In this document: positions 6,524-11,021 of the stretch, piece after piece | Layout: each line of letters opens with the position of its first letter | Numbering within the stretch: position 1 is the first letter of the stretch | Source: Alphaproteobacteria bacterium | GTDB taxonomy: Bacteria > Pseudomonadota > Alphaproteobacteria > UBA7887 | Reading direction: 5' to 3' | Length of the DNA: 11,021 bases | NCBI GenBank assembly: GCA_028289725.1 | Contig: JANQOH010000265.1 | Coordinates: 1 to 11,021, forward strand | Position numbers and translations under genes: made by a program | The notes under the pieces: model-generated | Database searches by the model: none | Told to the model about the DNA's origin: nothing | The model's input: only the letters and a program-made list of their open reading frames with translations

Positions 6524-6955
6524 ATGGCGGACCAAACCCTTTCGATCCCGACCGACGACGACCTGAAACGGCTTGACGACCAACGCGCCGTCGTGACGCG
6601 CTATCTCGACGCGGACAATCTTAAGAAGTTCGAGACCGCGCCCGGCAAGCTCGGCACCCTGCGCGCGCTGCTGGACGCCAAAGTGTTCGAGCCCCTGCAG
6701 ACCTACGAGCAGCAATGCCTCGGCGTCGTGCTCGGCGACGTGTTCGTGCAACAAATGGGTTTCCACTGGATCATCGCCGAAGACGAATACGGCCGCGACC
6801 CCGCCATCCAATACCAAGACACCAGCGTCATCCTGTTCCCCCTCACCATGATATCCAAACGCCTCGAACGCGGCGAAACCGTGGACGTCTTCGACCTCTA
6901 CAACGGCATCGCCGCCCTCGCGCGCGAGAAGATCGAGGCGGAGAGGGGCGAATAA
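6524..6955 (+). CDS. DUF3806 family protein
   Basis: 143 residues. The C-terminal half carries the run I recognise for DUF3806: QCLGVVLGDVFVQQMGFHW (64-82), then AEDEYGRDPAI (85-95) and FPLTMISKRLERGE (105-118). The N-terminal half is helical (DDLKRLDDQRAVVTRYL, 12-28). No signal peptide or membrane segment, so cytosolic. The family has no established function that I know of; small members like this one occur in many proteobacteria. ATG 6524 is the only reasonable start for the helical N-terminus, though its ribosome site is poor. The gene directly precedes a start-less coding remnant (from about 6958) in the -1 frame. Confidence 0.8.
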   Translation: MADQTLSIPTDDDLKRLDDQRAVVTRYLDADNLKKFETAPGKLGTLRALLDAKVFEPLQTYEQQCLGVVLGDVFVQQMGFHWIIAEDEYGRDPAIQYQDTSVILFPLTMISKRLERGETVDVFDLYNGIAALAREKIEAERGE

Positions 6956-6957
6956 CC

Positions 6958-7146
6958 GGCGGGCGAAAACGCGACTTCGCACAATTCGAACGCCACGACC
7001 CGAACTGCCGCGTCAACGACGCCGGGACCCTCCGCGTCGCCGAAGCCGCCGAAAACACCAACCACGTCTACGGCATCAACGCGCTCCCCACCATGATCCT
7101 CCGCTACGCCACCCGCAACAACGAACTAAAAAACGCACTCTGGTAA
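6958..7146 (+). pseudogene. Start-less C-terminal coding remnant, unrecognised
   Basis: Immediately after the DUF3806 stop, the frame one base back encodes about 62 residues, GGRKRDFAQFERHDPNC ... NNELKNALW, before TAA at 7146. Nearly every codon ends in C or G (cgc cac gac ccg aac tgc cgc gtc aac gac gcc), exactly the bias of the real genes around it, so it looks like genuine former coding sequence rather than shadow. There is no ATG, GTG or TTG in frame between 6955 and the internal Met at 7099. It is therefore either the tail of a gene truncated by a rearrangement, or a C-terminal extension of DUF3806 cut off by a frameshift. I do not recognise the protein. It lies at the left edge of the AT-rich segment. 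Confidence 0.5.
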
Positions 7147-7225
7147 CGGGCGGCGGCAGGCCGCGGCGCGAATTTGGCCGCGAGAACAAAGTAATGAAAA
7201 TCTGCACACTGCCCACGCCAGGTAG

Positions 7226-7261
7226 CTTGATCATCAAGTCAAAAATGACGTTGCCAACGTC
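7226..7261. promoter_or_regulatory. Two adjacent short inverted repeats upstream of the nuclease-ATPase gene
   Basis: CTTGAT-C-ATCAAG (7226-7238) and GACGTT-GCC-AACGTC (7247-7261) each have exact 6-bp arms and lie about 21 bp apart, centre to centre, i.e. close to two helical turns. They sit 90-125 bp before the start codon in the only space available for its promoter. They resemble paired operator sites. No clear -35/-10 pair is visible, although TATAGT (7281-7286) could be a -10. Confidence 0.4.
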
Positions 7262-7304
7262 TCATAGGTAGTATCACACTTATAGTCTTATCGTGAGCTT
7301 CCAA

Positions 7305-7326
7305 AGGGTCGTTCATAATCGACCCT
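7305..7326 (+). promoter_or_regulatory. 5'-leader hairpin or operator before the nuclease-ATPase gene
   Basis: AGGGTCG (7305-7311) and CGACCCT (7320-7326) are exact 7-bp arms round an 8-nt AT-rich loop (TTCATAAT). The repeat ends 10 bp before the ribosome site AGAAGGG (7337-7343) of the downstream gene, so it could act as an operator or, if transcribed, as a leader stem-loop affecting translation. Confidence 0.45.
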
Positions 7327-7350
7327 GAATACCTTCAGAAGGGTTGTTCG

Positions 7351-10305
7351 ATGTCGCATGTCGATGAGGCGTTCGAGAAAGCGCAATCGATAGTAAAAGA
7401 CGCGCAGGCGAACCTAGATGGCATACGAACCGAGGAAGATACCAAGATCCAAATTATCTTGCGATTGCTAACGGAAAGTCTCGGATGGTTCCAATCCGAC
7501 ATAAGCGCGGAAACCAAACATGAAAATGGCTACTCAGATTTCATACTCTCGAATGACAACAAGGCAGCATTATTGATTGAAGCCAAACGAAAAGGATCGA
7601 TTAGCGTTGGCACAAGCGAAAAAGACCGACTAAGAGAATTGAAAATTGCGGGGCCAGCTCTTTCGGACGCCACCGCCGGAATTGATCAGGCTGCAAATTA
7701 TGCCACGCCAAACGGCTTGCAGGTTGCTGTTCTAACGGACGGGATCACGTGGATAATTTTCAAGACGTTCATCCCAGGTCTGAATTTTAAGACGAAGGAA
7801 GCGGTTGTCTTTCCGAGCTTCGAAGCCATCCTACGAGATTTCTCAAAATTTTATGACCTAATATCGAAAAAGCAATTTGGAAAGAAAATATACAACACGA
7901 TTTTTGATCAGATCCATCAAAGCCGGCTCATACTGACACATGCACCAACGGCTCCATTGCCCGAAGAAAAAATAAAGGTTGTTCAGAAAAGTAAACTTGC
8001 TTTTGATCTTGATTCCGTATTCTCAAGTTTTTTTGATCGTCTAACAGGAGAAAAAGACGAAGATCTGCTGATAGAGTGCTTTGTCGAAACCCGAGAGAGC
8101 CGAATTGCTGACTTTGCACTGGAAAAAATAACAGCAAATGTTCTCGGAAATCTATCCCCAAAAGATAAGGATATAGACACTGAGCTTGCCAACTTAATTG
8201 AATCGACGGTCGAGACCGACGCCAAACAAACTGAAGCAGGGGAGACTATTTTTGTTGTAGGTCCGACAGGAGCAGGCAAGTCTACTTTTCTGGAACGCTT
8301 CTTCCGCAAAACTCTGTCCCCGACGCTGCGGCGTCGATGTGTGGTCTCCCGAATCAACTGTCTGGATTCGTCTGGTAGAGAAGATACCGCGCTAAATTGG
8401 CTAACGGACGCCTTGATCGAGTCATTTGAAGCGAAAACCTATGCGGACGGTTCACCGTCTTGGGACCAGCTCCTTGGATTGTATCATTTGGAATACATTC
8501 GACGTTCCAAAGGCGTAGATGCACATCTCTACGAACGTGACAAGCAGGCCTTTAGAGAAAAATTTGGCCGATTTCTTGAGGACAAAGTCGAGTCGGATCG
8601 TGAGGGGTATCTCAAGCGCATTCTTGACGACATTGTTTCAAATAGGAAAAAGCTACCGATAATATTAATTGACAACACCGATGAATTTACAACCCAATTC
8701 AAAAAGAACGTATTTCAATTCGCACAATCTTTAAGGCGATATGCAAATCACTGTATCTTGATTTTTCCAGTTACCGACAAATCGGCTTGGTCTTTCTCAA
8801 AAACAGATATTTTTGCAATTTATCAGTCGCGTTCCTTTTTCTTGCCAACACCCGCGCCAAGAGAAGTTTTCAGGAAGCGGATCGATTTTTTGAAGCAACG
8901 ATTAACCGACGACACTAGTGAGGAAGAGCGGCGAAACTATTTTGCAGGCCGTGGAATAAAGGTTTCTATTGAAAACCTAAATAAATTTGCAAGTGTATTA
9001 GAAAGTATTTTTGTGGATTTCGATTACACTGCTAAAACGGTTGGCGAGTTAAGCAATTACAATATAAGAAGAACTTTAGCGTTATCAAAGAGGGTTATTA
9101 CATCGTCCGTCTTAAATATTGAGTCGCTTCTGAATTCTTACATTACAGGGGCAAAAATTACACCTAATATGACGAAGTTCATGAATGCACTTCTCAAAGG
9201 AGACTACGACGCATTCAGGAAGTCTGATAATCATGAGATATTCCCAATATTTCAGATAGACACGGAGATACAGCACTCTCCTTTGCTGAATCTGAGAATC
9301 CTCACATTGCTGGATTCGACGCGGAGAGGCAGCAAAACTATAGACGAGCGCCACCTCGATGTGCAGTCGATATTTGGTTATTTTGACGCATTGGGATGCT
9401 CTGAAGCGTCGGTCGATCGAAACCTTATCGCGCTAATTGAAGCGAATCTTGTCGAACCATACGACGCGTCCGTGCGCGATTTGTCTGCTGGGCAGAAACT
9501 GTCCATTACATACAGCGGCGGGGCTCACCTACGCCTTGCAACCCACGACAAAATTTTCTTTGAGCAAATGGCTTTGACAACGCCAATTCTGAATCCAGAA
9601 GTTGTGGAAAAAATTAGGTCGACATATTCATCGGATATTCCATTCCAGGAGAAGATGGATAGCGTAAGACAAGAATTCTACGAGTATCTGATCAGTGAAG
9701 ATAAATTTCACATGTCTATCAACGTGGAAGGGATCCAATACCAGTGCCAATCTGAGCTGACGGACAAGTTAGGACGTTTCGGTGGGCACAAAGTTGAAAG
9801 TGACAGTGAGGATTTTGGAGTTTCTGGTGGACTTGAAGACAGTGGCGTTGTCGCGGAGGCAGTAATTGGTACTGTTGATTGGTTCGATTTGGAAAGAGGA
9901 TACGGTTTCGTCGACATAGAAGATGTTGAGGGGCAAGTTTACTTGAACTCAGAGAAATTGCATGAATGTGGTATTGAGCAGCTTAGCGATGGAGACGACA
10001 TTCTTTGTGATGTCGATCGAAGTACGAAGGGTATGTACGTATCAAAGATTCACGATATTGAGACGGATCCATCCAGTGTTGAGACTGCCGAATGCAAGAT
10101 AATTCGTACATTCGATGATCGGAGATATGGGTTTGTTCGGTTAGACGGCGGCGCAGAGGATGCATTCTTTCACTATTCGTTGTTTCCGACGGCGGAGAGA
10201 GGTCAGCTTAAGATTGGCGCATCCTTTTTTGGTGAAATACAGAGGGATAAAAGAGGCAGGGGGTGGCAAGTAAAAAGAATAATATCCTTGATCAAGAATA
10301 CCTAA
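7351..10305 (+). CDS. Candidate defence effector: HsdR_N-like nuclease, P-loop NTPase, winged helix and two cold-shock domains
   Basis: 984 residues; ATG 7351 with AGAAGGG at 7337-7343. (1) Residues about 1-200: a nuclease domain like the N-terminus of type I restriction R subunits, with E29 in the TEEDTK helix, D63 in GYSDF, E77-A-K79 in LLIEAKR and Q113-AAN-Y117, the complete PD-(D/E)XK set. (2) About 295-600: an NTPase with Walker A GPTGAGKST (304-312), Walker B IILIDNTDE (437-445) and a sensor-like strand CILIFPVTD (468-476); AAA+/STAND/KAP-like, class not settled. (3) About 665-735: probable winged helix ending ITYSGGAHLRLATHD. (4) Acidic, glycine-rich linker, about 812-835. (5) Cold-shock domains at about 838-901 (RGYGFVDI) and 914-980 (RRYGFVRL; DAFFHYS). 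No transmembrane segment. There are no helicase or methylase partners, so it is not a normal restriction subunit. AT-rich codons mark it as acquired. An anti-phage role is inferred. Confidence 0.85.
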   Translation: MSHVDEAFEKAQSIVKDAQANLDGIRTEEDTKIQIILRLLTESLGWFQSDISAETKHENGYSDFILSNDNKAALLIEAKRKGSISVGTSEKDRLRELKIAGPALSDATAGIDQAANYATPNGLQVAVLTDGITWIIFKTFIPGLNFKTKEAVVFPSFEAILRDFSKFYDLISKKQFGKKIYNTIFDQIHQSRLILTHAPTAPLPEEKIKVVQKSKLAFDLDSVFSSFFDRLTGEKDEDLLIECFVETRESRIADFALEKITANVLGNLSPKDKDIDTELANLIESTVETDAKQTEAGETIFVVGPTGAGKSTFLERFFRKTLSPTLRRRCVVSRINCLDSSGREDTALNWLTDALIESFEAKTYADGSPSWDQLLGLYHLEYIRRSKGVDAHLYERDKQAFREKFGRFLEDKVESDREGYLKRILDDIVSNRKKLPIILIDNTDEFTTQFKKNVFQFAQSLRRYANHCILIFPVTDKSAWSFSKTDIFAIYQSRSFFLPTPAPREVFRKRIDFLKQRLTDDTSEEERRNYFAGRGIKVSIENLNKFASVLESIFVDFDYTAKTVGELSNYNIRRTLALSKRVITSSVLNIESLLNSYITGAKITPNMTKFMNALLKGDYDAFRKSDNHEIFPIFQIDTEIQHSPLLNLRILTLLDSTRRGSKTIDERHLDVQSIFGYFDALGCSEASVDRNLIALIEANLVEPYDASVRDLSAGQKLSITYSGGAHLRLATHDKIFFEQMALTTPILNPEVVEKIRSTYSSDIPFQEKMDSVRQEFYEYLISEDKFHMSINVEGIQYQCQSELTDKLGRFGGHKVESDSEDFGVSGGLEDSGVVAEAVIGTVDWFDLERGYGFVDIEDVEGQVYLNSEKLHECGIEQLSDGDDILCDVDRSTKGMYVSKIHDIETDPSSVETAECKIIRTFDDRRYGFVRLDGGAEDAFFHYSLFPTAERGQLKIGASFFGEIQRDKRGRGWQVKRIISLIKNT

Positions 10306-10517
10306 GAGATTTTGACCAACCGCTAAATGTACATTGATTAAGACACGTAAGCACGGAGCGCTGAATTCTGTCTGTGTTCTGTGATCAATTTTTCGCGCTG
10401 AGATGCATCCAAACTATAAACTGCACCATCACCCGCATACTGTCCGCAGCGCGGGTGCGATGATCACATTTTGGATTGCTGTCGTGCGATCCAAATGATG
10501 CGCCATTTTAGAGCGAC
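10306..10517. other. Convergent intergenic region with two hairpins
   Basis: No coding sequence is seen. Two inverted repeats occur: CACCCGC (10430-10436) with GCGGGTG (10451-10457), 14-nt loop; and TTTGGAT (10470-10476) with ATCCAAA (10489-10495), 12-nt loop. They lie between the plus-strand nuclease-ATPase gene and the minus-strand OpuAC gene, the right place for bidirectional termination, but neither is followed by a clear T-run on either strand. Composition returns from AT-rich to GC-rich here, so this is the approximate right edge of the acquired segment. Confidence 0.45.
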
Positions 10518-11021
10518 CTACTCACCTCCCGCGCCCCAGGCCGCCACCGCCTCGGCATTGTCCGCCATCCATTGGCGGGCGGCGTCGCGGGGGGAGAGGC
10601 CGTCGACGTTGACGAGGCGGTCCATCGCGGTTACGGCGTCCACGGGAATGCGCATGTTCTGCAGGATCGATAGCGTGTTTTCGTCGACCTTGTCGCGCAG
10701 CGAGGCGTGGCCGATCAGCCAGGCGGTGTCGGCATCGCCATAAGCGTTTTGCGGCTCGGCGAGTTTCCGGAGGTCGTAGGCGGCGTTGATCCATTGCGGC
10801 TGCCACAGGGGCAGCACGACCCATTCCTCCGCCTCAACCGCGTTGCGGAAGGTGCCCAGCCAGTCAGCGGGTGCGGCGGCAATGAATTCGTAGCCCGCGT
10901 CTTCGAGACCGTACGCCGCCATCACGCGCCGGCCGCCGGTGGTGAGGCCGGTGGCTTCGGGCAGGCTGACGATCGTCGTCGGCATGCGTTCCATCACCTC
11001 CGGTTTGGTTAGGTCGCCAAT
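10518..11021 (-). CDS. OpuAC-type (glycine betaine/choline-like) ABC substrate-binding protein, C-terminal part
   Basis: The frame is open to the window edge; 167 residues are visible (beginning IGDLTKPEVMERMP) and the TAG stop is at 10518-10520. They correspond to the second lobe of an OpuAC/ProX-like periplasmic binding protein, which delivers quaternary amines such as glycine betaine, proline betaine or choline to an ABC importer. Seen: the WVVLPLWQPQWINAAYDLRKL stretch (tryptophans that could line the aromatic cage, and the typical W-x-P-x-W pattern), then a DTAWLIG segment and a final helical part DAARQWMADNAEAVAAW. The signal peptide and the permease/ATPase genes would lie outside the window. 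A GTG at 10997 is an internal codon, not the start, because the upstream residues continue the family pattern. Confidence 0.82.
   Translation of the reverse strand: MGDLTKPEVMERMPTTIVSLPEATGLTTGGRRVMAAYGLEDAGYEFIAAAPADWLGTFRNAVEAEEWVVLPLWQPQWINAAYDLRKLAEPQNAYGDADTAWLIGHASLRDKVDENTLSILQNMRIPVDAVTAMDRLVNVDGLSPRDAARQWMADNAEAVAAWGAGGE

Noticed and set aside
6461..6982. 173-codon open frame on the minus strand opposite DUF3806
   Set aside because: Mirror effect of strong GC third-position bias. The plus-strand reading carries the recognisable DUF3806 run.
7351..8000. Reading the large gene as a type I restriction HsdR subunit
   Set aside because: Only the N-terminal nuclease domain matches. There is no SF2 helicase motor and no HsdM or HsdS nearby, and the NTPase is of a different P-loop type.
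1..11021. CRISPR array, tRNA, rRNA, integrase or insertion sequence
   Set aside because: No regularly spaced direct repeats, no cloverleaf or rRNA-like stretch and no transposase or recombinase reading frame seen on either strand.

Overview
The window looks like a chromosomal segment of a high-GC Alphaproteobacterium. This is inferred from strongly G/C-ending codons, the mix of gene families (FCD-type GntR regulator, CtBP-like 2-hydroxyacid dehydrogenase with an RraA-like protein, 4-hydroxyphenylpyruvate dioxygenase, OpuAC-type binding protein) and a CCCGGA-TCAAG-TCCGGG intergenic hairpin of a kind familiar from that class. Genus cannot be assigned by reading alone.

Layout. Positions 1-2154 hold a divergent catabolic unit: an RraA-like gene cut by the window edge and a D-2-hydroxyacid dehydrogenase on the minus strand, facing a GntR/FCD regulator on the plus strand. 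A near-palindromic operator (1388-1407) overlaps candidate promoters for both directions. Positions 2329-2918 hold a small secreted four-cysteine protein of unknown function, with its own terminator and a perfect 16-bp palindrome just upstream of its ribosome site. Positions 3200-4276 encode HPPD (tyrosine catabolism) with all three iron ligands. Behind it on the same strand is a PD-(D/E)XK nuclease-like protein (4336-5094). Then come a GNAT acetyltransferase (minus), a divergent NTF2/SnoaL-like protein (plus), an intergenic repeat pair (6310-6410), a DUF3806 protein (6524-6955) and a start-less coding remnant (about 6958-7146).

The standout is 7351-10305, a 984-residue single-gene multidomain protein on visibly AT-richer DNA. 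Its N-terminus is a type I restriction R-subunit-like nuclease domain with motifs E29, D63, E77-x-K79 and Q113-xxx-Y117. Next come a P-loop NTPase core (Walker A 304-312, Walker B about 437-445), a probable winged helix, and two C-terminal cold-shock domains. It has the look of a stand-alone, horizontally acquired anti-phage or anti-mobile-element effector in which a nucleic-acid sensor (the cold-shock domains) is coupled through an ATPase switch to a nuclease. The region before it is rich in inverted repeats, and hairpins lie between it and the next, convergent gene. The window ends in the C-terminal part of a glycine-betaine-type (OpuAC) substrate-binding protein on the minus strand.

The metabolic genes read as independent small units. 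Only the regulator/dehydrogenase/RraA set is a clear functional cluster. The defence role of the large protein is inference from domain architecture and base composition.
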